From Pseudoalteromonas tunicata (GTDB lineage: Bacteria > Pseudomonadota > Gammaproteobacteria > Enterobacterales > Alteromonadaceae): a stretch of 64,000 nt of DNA. A program made the position numbers and the translations under genes. The notes beneath the pieces are model-generated. The model was not told where the DNA came from. It ran no database searches and was given only the letters and a program-made list of their open reading frames with translations. The stretch is taken from positions 3,874,001 through 3,938,000 of the forward strand of contig NZ_CP011032.1 in assembly GCF_002310815.1 (NCBI RefSeq), in the 5' to 3' direction. Below, in pieces: positions 37,040 through 46,251 of the stretch; positions within the stretch are counted from its first letter, which is position 1; every line of letters starts with the position of its first letter.

Positions 37040-38458
37040 ATGAAACAGGCTGGTTCCATTTTAATTGTTGATGACAATCCCGATATTCTGATCGCGGCGC
37101 GTTTACTGCTTAAGCAACACTATCAAAGCGTTAAAACCACCGATAACCCCTTTGATATTGAAGGATTGATCAACGAACATAAAACCAGTGATCAGCCTAT
37201 CGATGTGATTTTACTCGACATGAATTTCAGCCAAGATGCCATTAGTGGCCAAGAAGGCTTTTATTGGCTGAAAAAAATCATCGCCCAAGATCCAAGCATT
37301 GTGGTACTGCTGATGACCGCCTACAGCGATATTCAGCTCGCCGTTGATGCCATCAAAGCGGGCGCGTCGGATTTTATTGCCAAACCGTGGCAAAACGACC
37401 AATTATTAGCCGCAGTGGCCGCCGCTTTTTCACACGCAAAAGATAAACAACAAGTCGGCCAACTGACTAGGCAAACCCAAGGACTCAGCCAAGCACTAAA
37501 TCAATCAGTGGGTAGTCAGCAATTTTCATTTTTAGGGCAAAGCGCCGCGATGAAAGAGGTTTTTCAAACTATTGAAAAAGCAGCACAAACAGACGCTAAC
37601 ATTTTAATTACGGGCGAAAGTGGCACCGGTAAAGAACTGACTGCTCACGCCATTCACCAAGCCAGCCAGCGCCGCGATAAAACCTTTATTAGTCTCGACA
37701 TGGGCGCAGTAGCGCACAGCTTGTTTGAAAGCGAGCTATTCGGCCATAAAAAAGGCGCCTTTACCGACGCCAAAACCGACCGCATGGGTAAATTTGAATT
37801 GGCGCAAAATGGCAGTTTATTTTTAGATGAGCTGGGTAATTTACCCCTAGAGCAACAAGCTAAACTATTGGCAGCATTGCAAAATCGCCAAGTGACTCCC
37901 GTTGGCGGCAGTAAAGCCATTAACGTCGATATTCGTTTAATTTGCGCCACCAACGACAATTTACAACAAGCCGTTAGCGAAGGGCGCTTTCGGCAAGATT
38001 TACTGTATCGCATTAATACCGTTGAAATTCGCCTGCCACCACTGCGAGAGCGCAGCGAAGATATTCCGCTCCTGGCCGAATACTATCTCACCCATTTTGC
38101 GCAAAAGTACAAACGCAGCCTCAGTATTAACCCAAATGATATGCACGCGTTATGCGCTTATTCTTGGCCGGGTAATGTGCGCGAACTCGCCCATGCTATT
38201 GAGCGCGCAGTGATTTTAACCGAAGGTGAGCTGCTCGATATTCGCACTGTGGTGGGCAGCCAAATTCCTTTGGCAGCAGCCGAAACACCTTCAACCCTTG
38301 AGCCATTAAGTTACGATACGTTTGATTTAGAAGTGCTCGAACAACGCGCCGTGCGCGCTGCACTCAAACACTACCAAGGAAATGTCAGCCATGCCGCCAA
38401 AGCGCTTGGCCTAACCCGTGGTGCACTGTATCGCCGCCTTGAAAAGTATGGGCTTTAA
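37040..38458 (+). CDS. Sigma-54-dependent response regulator (NtrC family)
   Basis: 472 residues. A receiver (1-125) has the acidic pair VDDN, phospho-acceptor Asp in ILLDMNF and Lys in FIAKPW. The AAA+ domain (about 165-400) has Walker A GESGTGKE, the sigma-54 contact loop GAFTDA, and LFLDELGNL as Walker B. The C-terminal Fis-type helix-turn-helix is NVSHAAKALGLTRGALYRRLEKYGL. Divergent from the efflux operon, with a matching promoter and enhancer sites between; its own gene is followed at once by its kinase. Confidence 0.93.
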   Translation: MKQAGSILIVDDNPDILIAARLLLKQHYQSVKTTDNPFDIEGLINEHKTSDQPIDVILLDMNFSQDAISGQEGFYWLKKIIAQDPSIVVLLMTAYSDIQLAVDAIKAGASDFIAKPWQNDQLLAAVAAAFSHAKDKQQVGQLTRQTQGLSQALNQSVGSQQFSFLGQSAAMKEVFQTIEKAAQTDANILITGESGTGKELTAHAIHQASQRRDKTFISLDMGAVAHSLFESELFGHKKGAFTDAKTDRMGKFELAQNGSLFLDELGNLPLEQQAKLLAALQNRQVTPVGGSKAINVDIRLICATNDNLQQAVSEGRFRQDLLYRINTVEIRLPPLRERSEDIPLLAEYYLTHFAQKYKRSLSINPNDMHALCAYSWPGNVRELAHAIERAVILTEGELLDIRTVVGSQIPLAAAETPSTLEPLSYDTFDLEVLEQRAVRAALKHYQGNVSHAAKALGLTRGALYRRLEKYGL

Positions 38459-38459
38459 T

Positions 38460-39791
38460 ATGCGCGCTTACCTACCCCTTGGCGGCGTGATTGCAGCCCT
38501 GCTTATTTTATCAGGCGCAAGCACCACCCTTGCCTTGCAACAAGGATTTTCGGCCACTTTACTGCTGCTAATTCTCATTATCTTGCTGTTGGTCGCTCAC
38601 TTGTTTAGCTTGTTTAAACGCCAACAAAAACAAGCCGAAATGGTGATAAGAGCCCTCGCCAATGGCGACAGCACCCTAGGCCTTGGCCAACATCACCCGA
38701 TGCGCCAACAATTTGATGAAGTTAAAAGCCACATGCAAAGTGCACGCTTTAATGCCGAGCAACAAGCGCAATTTTTACAAGCCTTGCTCATTCATGTCGA
38801 TTTAGCGGTGTTAGTATGTGATAACGAAGGTGCGGTGATTGAATCCAACCCTGCGGTGAGTAAATTACTCGGCAAATCTGTGAAGCAGCTAACCGATTTA
38901 GGGGCCATTGGCGAGCTGATTTTAACGACAGAGCGTAACCTGCGCACCACTTGCTCATGGCAACATGGTGAACAACAAGACACCCTTTCGGTGCAACTGA
39001 GCATTGCAACCATTCAAGGTAAAACCCGCCGCGTGGTCAGCTTGCAGTCGATTCACGACCAACTGCAACACAAAGAACAACAAGCCTATAAACGACTTAC
39101 CAAAGTACTGACCCACGAAATTGCCAACTCCATTACCCCGCTGTCGTCACTGGCCAATACCTGCACCGCGCTATTACCAAACGAGCTGTGCTTTAGCGAC
39201 GTCGAAGACAAACAAGACCTGCAACTGGCACTCAACACGTTAGCTTCACGTACTCAGCATTTAGGCGAATTTATCACCCGCTTTCGCCAAATTAGCAGCC
39301 TACCAAAAGCTAATTTAACCCCGGTACAACTAGGCGATTTGCTTGAACGCATTATTACCCTTTTTCAACAGCAAGCTCAGGCACAACACACCACCTTAGC
39401 CCTAGAAATCCAAAGCCCACAGCTGGTGTTACTCGACAGCAGCCAAATTGAGCAAGTCTTAATTAATTTAGTGAAAAACGCCCTAGAAGTACTGGCACAA
39501 CAATACAAAAACCACAACACCCACTGTGCAGCCGAGCCAGCAAAACCCGCCAGCATCACCCTCACTCTCGGCCAAAACAGCGCGCAGCAAGTGTATATCG
39601 ACGTCGCCGACACAGGCCCCGGCATTGCCGAGCATGTGGTCGACATGATTTTTGTGCCGTTTTTTACTACCAAACAACAAGGCTCCGGCATTGGCCTAAG
39701 CCTAAGTAGACAAATAATGCTCAACCACGGCGGTGACTTAGTGTATTTAGCCAAAGCCCAAGGCGCCTGCTTCCGGTGTGTATTTGGGTGA
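38460..39791 (+). CDS. Sensor histidine kinase, partner of the sigma-54 regulator
   Basis: 443 residues from the ATG at 38460, one base after the regulator stop. Two membrane helices (about 5-55) with almost no periplasmic loop, a PAS-like segment (LLIHVDLAVLVCDNEGAVIESNPAVSKLLG), the H box VLTHEIANSITPLSSL (about 215-230), N box LINLVKNALEVL, and G boxes DTGPGIAEHV and GSGIGLSLSRQI. It is NtrY-like. The absence of a periplasmic sensor suggests an internal or membrane signal, perhaps envelope damage or a transported compound. Confidence 0.9.
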   Translation: MRAYLPLGGVIAALLILSGASTTLALQQGFSATLLLLILIILLLVAHLFSLFKRQQKQAEMVIRALANGDSTLGLGQHHPMRQQFDEVKSHMQSARFNAEQQAQFLQALLIHVDLAVLVCDNEGAVIESNPAVSKLLGKSVKQLTDLGAIGELILTTERNLRTTCSWQHGEQQDTLSVQLSIATIQGKTRRVVSLQSIHDQLQHKEQQAYKRLTKVLTHEIANSITPLSSLANTCTALLPNELCFSDVEDKQDLQLALNTLASRTQHLGEFITRFRQISSLPKANLTPVQLGDLLERIITLFQQQAQAQHTTLALEIQSPQLVLLDSSQIEQVLINLVKNALEVLAQQYKNHNTHCAAEPAKPASITLTLGQNSAQQVYIDVADTGPGIAEHVVDMIFVPFFTTKQQGSGIGLSLSRQIMLNHGGDLVYLAKAQGACFRCVFG

Positions 39792-39834
39792 TAGGGATAA
39801 TATTATATTTCTTATATCATGAGACTAAAAAATT

Positions 39835-39866
39835 GAATAAAGCGACCAACCTAGGCCGCTTTATTC
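39835..39866. terminator. Bidirectional terminator-like hairpin
   Basis: A 10-bp perfect stem, GAATAAAGCG / CGCTTTATTC, lies between the convergent kinase and hypothetical secreted protein genes. Confidence 0.65.
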
Positions 39867-39878
39867 ATTGAAACGAGA

Positions 39879-40970
39879 TCAGCATGCTCTAACAACATAA
39901 AATGTTTGTTTATTACATGACCATGGGGTACAGCCATGCGTAGTGACAAGTGCAGCCTCAATACATCCTCCAGTATTCCCTGAACCAGAGCCAGGATTAC
40001 TACCACCTATAGCCCCTAAAGGAGTTGAAGATTCTGTGATACTCTCAATGTACTGCACCATGCATTCACTAATTGGCTCATTTCGAAAGTCATTGCGCGG
40101 TAAAAACCAAGATGTAAGTGAGCGCCCATCAATCAAACTAGCATCTTTATCAATAAAAAATACAAGCTCCAGCTCTTTCTCTCCATTTTCGTTATGAATA
40201 CCGCGGTAGCTCACTTCAAAAATAAATTTATTATAGTCATCCCACTTATTTCTTATATATATCTTCTGTGTATTGTGCTCCATTGAGATACTCAACCCTA
40301 AAGCACCTGCACCAAACTGGATCCCGCCACCAGTTAAATTAGTAGACGTTGTATATTCCTTCCAAGATTGACCATTCATATTACTTAAAAGCTCTCTAGA
40401 CATCTTTTTATATAGTACATCTTGAGCCCTAGCTGATTTTAGTGACGCTGCAGGGTGATTTTGGCAATTACTATCGACTTGACTTTGTAATCCCAGATTA
40501 CTCATAAACCTTTCAAAATCATAACTTTCTTTCGGGCTCTGATTTAATGAATAGCTACCACTAAGTGTTGTATTTGATATATTTTCGCGGAATTCTTGAT
40601 CAACGTCATAAAAGCGAGATAACAAAGTATGCTCAGCTGAACTTAAAGCGATTATCTCTACTCTTATGATCTTTTCAAGATGGCCATTTGGAATGCTTTT
40701 TACTTGGTACTTTTTTGCATTCTTAGAAATAGGATTAGCAACAATAAGAGTCACCGATGTAGTAAAGCACTCCTGTTCATCAACCCCAGGAATACTTCCT
40801 GGATCATTATTAAAATAACACTGCAACGGTTTTGCTTTTGAACGAGCCAATACATCCATACTTTGTAATGAACATTCATCACATGAGTACACCTTAATAT
40901 TTTCACTTGACTCAGCGTTGAATCCAAAAAAAATATAAAGTGATAAAACGGTTAAAATAAAACTTTTCAT
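39879..40970 (-). CDS. Secreted protein of unknown function
   Basis: About 363 residues from the ATG at 40970, giving the signal peptide MKSFILTVLSLYIFFGFNA. The mature part has ten or so cysteines, including a CDEC pair near its start, and a glycine/serine linker (GGSNPGSGSGNTGG) before a cysteine-containing C-terminal tail (GCTPWSCNKQTFYVVRAC). No known domain was recognised. Lower GC than its neighbours suggests an accessory gene. Confidence 0.55.
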   Translation of the reverse strand: MKSFILTVLSLYIFFGFNAESSENIKVYSCDECSLQSMDVLARSKAKPLQCYFNNDPGSIPGVDEQECFTTSVTLIVANPISKNAKKYQVKSIPNGHLEKIIRVEIIALSSAEHTLLSRFYDVDQEFRENISNTTLSGSYSLNQSPKESYDFERFMSNLGLQSQVDSNCQNHPAASLKSARAQDVLYKKMSRELLSNMNGQSWKEYTTSTNLTGGGIQFGAGALGLSISMEHNTQKIYIRNKWDDYNKFIFEVSYRGIHNENGEKELELVFFIDKDASLIDGRSLTSWFLPRNDFRNEPISECMVQYIESITESSTPLGAIGGSNPGSGSGNTGGCIEAALVTTHGCTPWSCNKQTFYVVRAC

Positions 40971-41310
40971 ATTTAATCCTTTAAAGAAAATCAAATTGAT
41001 ACTACCTTACAAAAAAAAATCAATTATAGGTACAAAATAAATTTGTATTGAGCCCTTCATTAAAAGATTGCTCACTTTGCAATTGAAAATAATCAAACAG
41101 AGATAGAAAAAATCATCCCATTACTATTGCAACATTACCCTGAAGGGCAAGCATCCTTAAAAGAAATCAAACAATACTTATTTCAAGAAGGCCTCTCAAC
41201 AGCAGCTAAAAGAATCAAAATTTAACACTTGCTGGCCTACTAAGCCTTCGCGATATAAAGCTGCCAAGGCTTAGGCTAAAAACCTGTAATCTCAACTAAC
41301 AAGTAAAAAA
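40971..41310. other. Intergenic stretch with a gene fragment
   Basis: About 340 bases, AT-rich. It contains the coding-like fragment at 41064-41225 and nothing else recognisable. Confidence 0.4.
41064..41225 (+). pseudogene. Coding remnant (C-terminal fragment of an unknown protein)
   Basis: An open stretch of 53 codons with no ATG or GTG start translates into a well-behaved helical sequence (EIEKIIPLLLQHYPEGQASL, then KEIKQYLFQEG) and ends in a normal stop. It looks like the surviving end of a gene whose front has been lost. The parent family is not recognised. Confidence 0.35.
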
Positions 41311-42597
41311 CTAAGTCAGCAACTCCACTACCAGCGGGCTAATTAGTAGCAATCCTATCCAACTTACTACTCGCCGTTGCTTTGCGCTGTATTCTTGGCG
41401 TGGTTTGATGCCAAACAATGGGCAAAGAATGTCGCGGCGGCGCATTATTTCGTAAAACAGCCAACAACTCATGAAGGTCACGCTGATAATAACGACAGGC
41501 TCCCATAGTGGGCCGAGTTGTAAAGGCGTGAGCCAAAATGCCAAGCCGATAATCATGCTTTGGTGTAAGATATAAAATGGAAAAACCGCGCCATTGAGTT
41601 TACTCAACATTGGGTGATCGCGATTCAAAAAACGTTGTGCCAAAGCCAACATCAACATGACACCAAGTAAACGCTGTACGGTGTAGAGCATATCCATGCT
41701 GGTAGTTTGCCATTGACTCGCTTTGGGATCTTGCCAAATAAAATGATATCCCAATACGACCAACACGTAACCCAAAACAAACATCACCAGTAACGCACGC
41801 CAATGGCGCTGTAATTGGCTATAAAACCCAGACTGCCAAGCCAATAAGTAGCCATAAAGTAAAAACAAGGCGCCCATTGGATAGCGAAAGGTCTCGCTTG
41901 GCCAGTTCAGTTTCAGCACACACAGCGGCAACAGTAATACTATGAAAATAATAAGTGGCGACAGCTCACACAAGCGAGCTATTAAAGCCTGTACTTTAGA
42001 AAAATGTAGTAATGGTAAAATCAACACCAACAATAAGGTAAATTGCCACAGTGAGCGCAAATACCAAAGATGATTCACATCAACATGCGGCCAAATACCG
42101 GCTTGGTTGTTTGCAAAAATAGGATGCGATAAATCAAAAAAAGCCTGATAAAACCGCCAAAAACCGAGGTTTAAGCCACTTTTTTGCGACATTTCGGCAT
42201 ACAGCTGCACCGGCACGACCAACCAAACTCCTACCAACAACGGTAATAATATCTGTATGCTACGACTGATTATAAAGTGGCTAAAACTCAAACGCGCCAC
42301 AATAAAACGCAGCGCCGCACCCGAGATAAACCAAATCAGCGCCATTCGCCACGGCGATAGCAATAACATAGCATTTTCAACACATTGGCTTAAGTATTGG
42401 CTTTTAAAATGAAAACCCCAATTTTGGCTATACAACATGCCGCTGTGATAAAAAATCAACAAACCAAAAGCGAGCACTCGTAACCAATCAAGATCATAGC
42501 GTCTTGTTGGGGGTGTGGCTGTTTGACTAAACACCTGCTGCCAAGTCGATAATAGAAATTGAAACCCACTTTTCAAATTTTTGAACATGACCAACAT
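41311..42597 (-). CDS. Acyltransferase family 3 membrane protein
   Basis: 428 residues with about ten membrane helices. The opening RRYDLDWLRVLAFGLLIFYHSG has the conserved Arg and His of acyltransferase-3 proteins, and LIWFISGAALRFIVARLSF matches the next conserved block. Such proteins O-acylate glycans or other envelope molecules. Divergent from a LytTR regulator that may control it. Two starts (42597 or 42588) are possible. Confidence 0.85.
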   Translation of the reverse strand: MLVMFKNLKSGFQFLLSTWQQVFSQTATPPTRRYDLDWLRVLAFGLLIFYHSGMLYSQNWGFHFKSQYLSQCVENAMLLLSPWRMALIWFISGAALRFIVARLSFSHFIISRSIQILLPLLVGVWLVVPVQLYAEMSQKSGLNLGFWRFYQAFFDLSHPIFANNQAGIWPHVDVNHLWYLRSLWQFTLLLVLILPLLHFSKVQALIARLCELSPLIIFIVLLLPLCVLKLNWPSETFRYPMGALFLLYGYLLAWQSGFYSQLQRHWRALLVMFVLGYVLVVLGYHFIWQDPKASQWQTTSMDMLYTVQRLLGVMLMLALAQRFLNRDHPMLSKLNGAVFPFYILHQSMIIGLAFWLTPLQLGPLWEPVVIISVTFMSCWLFYEIMRRRDILCPLFGIKPRQEYSAKQRRVVSWIGLLLISPLVVELLT

Positions 42598-42676
42598 CCG
42601 TTCTCTGTAAAAATTAGACGCTTGATACTGGCGTAAACAATTTTAATACCTAGCATAAAAGGCCGATAAAACAATC

Positions 42677-42706
42677 AGTAGGGATAAACGGTGGCTAGCA
42701 GGGACA
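42677..42706. promoter_or_regulatory. Possible LytTR operator (direct repeats)
   Basis: AGTAGGGATA (42677-42686) and AGCAGGGACA (42697-42706) are direct repeats 20 bases apart in the divergent spacer. LytTR regulators bind two imperfect direct repeats about two turns apart. Tentative. Confidence 0.35.
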
Positions 42707-42781
42707 GATAACTTGGCCAAAATGGCTGAGGTTGTTATGCTGCTATTTATTGCCTCTCTTTGAGTGACGACGTTGTAAGTT

Positions 42782-43645
42782 ATGCGCACATTAAACAGCA
42801 ATCAGTTACACCATTTTCAGCACTATCAAGCTTGGTATGTCACGGCTTTATTAGCTTTTTATATTTTGATCAACAATAGCATTAACGCGACATCACTGGT
42901 TATGGAAGCGCAGCGTGATGGCGCCTTGCCCTTTATGTTGTGGGAGCCCTTTGTGTGGGAATATTCGAGCGCTATGGGCACCTTGCTGCTCTTTCCTGCC
43001 TTACTGTATTTATTAAAACACCAGCCTTTTAACTGGCAAGCTGTTGGGCGCTCCTTGGCGACCTATTTTGCCGCCTCAGTACTTTACTGCTTGTTGCACG
43101 TTGCCATTATGGTCGGGCTGCGTAAGCTAATTTATGGGCTACAAGGGCGCGGTTATGACTTTGGCTTAAGTTGGTTTGAACTGGTGTATGAATACCGAAA
43201 AGATCTTTGGGCATTTTTGTTTTTTATCGTGATGATCAAGGCTTTCAGCTACCTATTTGCCCAAATTATTGGCGAAGCCTCCACCTTAGCCAACAATGAA
43301 GACGACCCTATTCCAACCCAATTCGACCGCTTTTTAGTTAAAAAACTCGGCAAAGAATTTATTGTTAAAGTAAGCGACATTGATTGGCTTGAATCATCAG
43401 GCAACTATGTTAATTTGCACAGTGGTGAGCGCATTTACCCACTGCGCGCGACCCTCACCCAACTGAGTAAGCAACTTGAAGCACAAGGGTTTTGTCGCAT
43501 TCATCGCAGCCATGCAGTCAAACTCGATGCCATAGAATCCATAACCCCACTGCCGAGCGGCGACAGTGAAATCACATTGCATAGCGGTAAAAAACTCAAC
43601 CTCTCAAGGCGCTATAAAGAGCAATTTAAATTACAGTTTGCTTAA
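42782..43645 (+). CDS. Membrane-anchored LytTR transcriptional regulator
   Basis: 287 residues. Four membrane helices at about 18-35, 60-80, 95-115 and 142-160, then a LytTR DNA-binding domain at about 190-285 (DIDWLESSGNYVNLHSGERIYPLRATLTQL, and FCRIHRSHAVKLDAIESI). There is no receiver domain, so the membrane part is presumably the sensor. Divergent from the acyltransferase gene, which is the likely target. Confidence 0.87.
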   Translation: MRTLNSNQLHHFQHYQAWYVTALLAFYILINNSINATSLVMEAQRDGALPFMLWEPFVWEYSSAMGTLLLFPALLYLLKHQPFNWQAVGRSLATYFAASVLYCLLHVAIMVGLRKLIYGLQGRGYDFGLSWFELVYEYRKDLWAFLFFIVMIKAFSYLFAQIIGEASTLANNEDDPIPTQFDRFLVKKLGKEFIVKVSDIDWLESSGNYVNLHSGERIYPLRATLTQLSKQLEAQGFCRIHRSHAVKLDAIESITPLPSGDSEITLHSGKKLNLSRRYKEQFKLQFA

Positions 43646-43750
43646 ATATACTTTACCAAGCCAGATTAAAGATCCCCCATTTTGAAACCATTACAGAGCA
43701 ACTTACGACTCTTTGCTTGAGCAAGGTAATATGGCAAAAGCCAATCCTAA

Positions 43751-43782
43751 AATCAGCACGCCCTAATTTGGCGTGCTGATTA
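43751..43782 (-). terminator. Terminator of the siderophore operon
   Basis: A 12-bp perfect stem, AATCAGCACGCC / GGCGTGCTGATT with a 7-base loop, followed on the minus strand by a short T run. It lies 13 bases after the last siderophore gene and could also serve the convergent LytTR gene. Confidence 0.8.
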
Positions 43783-43794
43783 GTTCTGTTAGCA

Positions 43795-46212
43795 TCACGC
43801 TGATGGATAAACTAACGGATGTATTTCCATCGTTTTAAAACTCGCTATCGGATTTTTCAGCATCCCTTCAAGCTTTAAGTTTTTGGCAGGATCAGCCAAA
43901 TCAATCATTTGCTTATTATTACTGAGCTGCAATCGATTTAAGCAAGATAAGGCAAACTCATCAGCAAATAAATTATACTGCTCAAACTTTGCTTGTAATT
44001 CAGGGTGAGTATGCTGATAAAGCAAAATTGATTGTGCGACTTGTCGCCAAAACTGTTGCTGCGAATAACCCGCTTGCTGATCAAGGATATTAGCCATAAA
44101 ACGAAAAAAACAATCAAAGACATCGGTTAAGATATACAATATTTTCAAATCATCTTTCATATCAACTCTGATGCGATCTATTGATTGAGCTAATACCGCA
44201 TCTTTATCAAGTAATGCGACTTCTTCGGCAATATCTTTCATGATCGCACGCACTGGAACATTGTTTTCAAGCACCATAATGACATTTTCACCATGTGGCA
44301 TAAACACCACATTATGTGCATAGAAACAGTGCAACAATGGGTCTAGATAACATTTTAAATAACAAGCCATCCACTGTTCAATACTAATATCTGCCGCCTT
44401 AATAAGCTCTGGTAAAAGTGCATTTCCTTGTTTATCAACATGAAGAAAGGATGCCATTGTCATTAGTCGTTGGTTTGCTTTTAACTCAATTAACGGATTA
44501 TCTCGCCACAATGCAGATAACATTTTGCGATAAGGGCTTTGCAACTCAGTAGCAGCTTCTAGGCGATCATTATGATAGCCAATCGCAGCAACCTCACGCA
44601 GGATACTAAAACCAGACTCAGCAAAATAAAGGTCTTGTTTCACTAATCGAGCAATCCAGTCATTGATAGCGGGTGTTGCCTTCATATAATAAGGAGACAA
44701 ACCTCGCATAAATCCCATATTTAAAATCGATAAAGCCAGTTTGACATAATGCTTATTTGGCTCGCTTTTATTAAACAACGTCCTAATCGATTGTTGTGCT
44801 TGGTATTGATCTGCTCCATACCCTAAGCACACCAAATCATGCAGGGCCATATCAGGTGCAAACAATGCGGCTAATTTATTAAACCATTGCCAAGGATGAA
44901 CTGGAAAAAAACGATATTGAGCCGGATTAAGTCCTCTATCTTTAAGCTTATTTTCAAATAGTTGTATTAGATCATGCCCAAGCTCTTGCTCCATCAACGT
45001 TGCATAATCTAAATCAGACGTGGTCGAAAAAACGATTTTATCTTCATGTGCAGCCAACCAAACTAAACGAATTGGCGCACCCACTTCGGGGGCGAAATTG
45101 TGATAGTCAAGAGCACTAAAACCGATACGGCCATTGTTAGCGATAAAACATGGATGCCCTTCGGTCATTGCCCGCTCAACCTGTTGAAAATTAGCCTGGG
45201 TCAGCTGCGCAGAAGTTAATGAAGGTTGGCTTAACTTATAAGCGCTACTCGACAATGTGCTGGCAACTTCTTCAAGGTAGGTGGGTAACATTGCAGGGCT
45301 GATGCCAAGACTCTCCCGCAACTCGCTAATAAAATGCATTGCATCTAATTCTGCTGGTAAATCATTGCGTTGCTTAACTATTGATGCCTCATCAATTTGC
45401 CAATGATTAAGCTCAAGTAATTTGGCTTTAAAGCGATAAAGCACATCAACATAATCAGTTTTTAGTTCAAAAAAAAGCCATTCATGTTCTTCATTGGTTA
45501 ATGTTGGTTTAATTAACCGCTCATGAGCAAACTCACTTAATGCTTTACAGATCAGGGCTCGATTCACCCGCTGCCAAGTCTCTAATTGTAAATGCTCTAC
45601 GGCCTTTTCTGGGCTTAAGTCTTGAGATAGCATAATGTGATTTCCCTGTTGAACCGCTCGCATAAACTGAGCACGATCGCACCATGCCAAATCCGCAAAT
45701 TTATGACCTAAATTGATGACTTTCTGGTAACAAAAACCAGCTTTCTTATTTAATACATGGATTTTTTTGTTGCGCACATCAGGCTCAACCACCACTCTTT
45801 TATTGCATGGATTTTCAAACAAGAAGTGCATCACCGTTTTAAATACTTCCCATGTAAAACCCGCAATTTTATGCATTGGTTGCGCGATTAAGAGGTGCAT
45901 GCCAACATCCCCAGCTTGCACCTCATAATGCTCAGCAATTGCATCATTTTTAGGGTCGTAAACCTCTATCAGAAAACAGGGATGTTCAGCAAATGTGCCG
46001 ACGAATACTGCTGTTTTCTGACAAGTTTTTAGATATTCTTCATAAACTTGGGTTTGGCTAAGCCCTTGCATTGCCCAGTATTGAGTATGCGACTGAGTGA
46101 CCCATTGATGTAACAACTCTAAATCTTTTTCTAATTCAATAGCTCGGATACTAAAAGCACCCAAATGTGTATCATGCTGAAACAGCGTAAATTGTGTTGA
46201 TTGATTGATCAT
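43795..46212 (-). CDS. GNAT acyltransferase fused to IucA/IucC siderophore synthetase
   Basis: 805 residues. Residues about 1-195 are an IucB/DesC-like GNAT domain (GDVGMHLLIAQPMHKIAGFTW, RVVVEPDVRNKKIHVLNKKAGF) that would acylate the N-hydroxydiamine. Residues about 210-790 are an NIS synthetase (GHPCFIANNGRIGFSALDYH, FFPVHPWQW, HGENVIMVLENNVPVRAIMKDI) that would condense the acylated units with ATP. In many clusters these are separate genes; the fusion matches what is known for the bisucaberin gene bibC of Aliivibrio. Last gene of the operon, with AAGGA ahead of the start. Confidence 0.9.
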   Translation of the reverse strand: MINQSTQFTLFQHDTHLGAFSIRAIELEKDLELLHQWVTQSHTQYWAMQGLSQTQVYEEYLKTCQKTAVFVGTFAEHPCFLIEVYDPKNDAIAEHYEVQAGDVGMHLLIAQPMHKIAGFTWEVFKTVMHFLFENPCNKRVVVEPDVRNKKIHVLNKKAGFCYQKVINLGHKFADLAWCDRAQFMRAVQQGNHIMLSQDLSPEKAVEHLQLETWQRVNRALICKALSEFAHERLIKPTLTNEEHEWLFFELKTDYVDVLYRFKAKLLELNHWQIDEASIVKQRNDLPAELDAMHFISELRESLGISPAMLPTYLEEVASTLSSSAYKLSQPSLTSAQLTQANFQQVERAMTEGHPCFIANNGRIGFSALDYHNFAPEVGAPIRLVWLAAHEDKIVFSTTSDLDYATLMEQELGHDLIQLFENKLKDRGLNPAQYRFFPVHPWQWFNKLAALFAPDMALHDLVCLGYGADQYQAQQSIRTLFNKSEPNKHYVKLALSILNMGFMRGLSPYYMKATPAINDWIARLVKQDLYFAESGFSILREVAAIGYHNDRLEAATELQSPYRKMLSALWRDNPLIELKANQRLMTMASFLHVDKQGNALLPELIKAADISIEQWMACYLKCYLDPLLHCFYAHNVVFMPHGENVIMVLENNVPVRAIMKDIAEEVALLDKDAVLAQSIDRIRVDMKDDLKILYILTDVFDCFFRFMANILDQQAGYSQQQFWRQVAQSILLYQHTHPELQAKFEQYNLFADEFALSCLNRLQLSNNKQMIDLADPAKNLKLEGMLKNPIASFKTMEIHPLVYPSA

Positions 46213-46251
46213 TAGAGATCCTTTTATTGTCAGTAATTACGTAGCTGTTAC

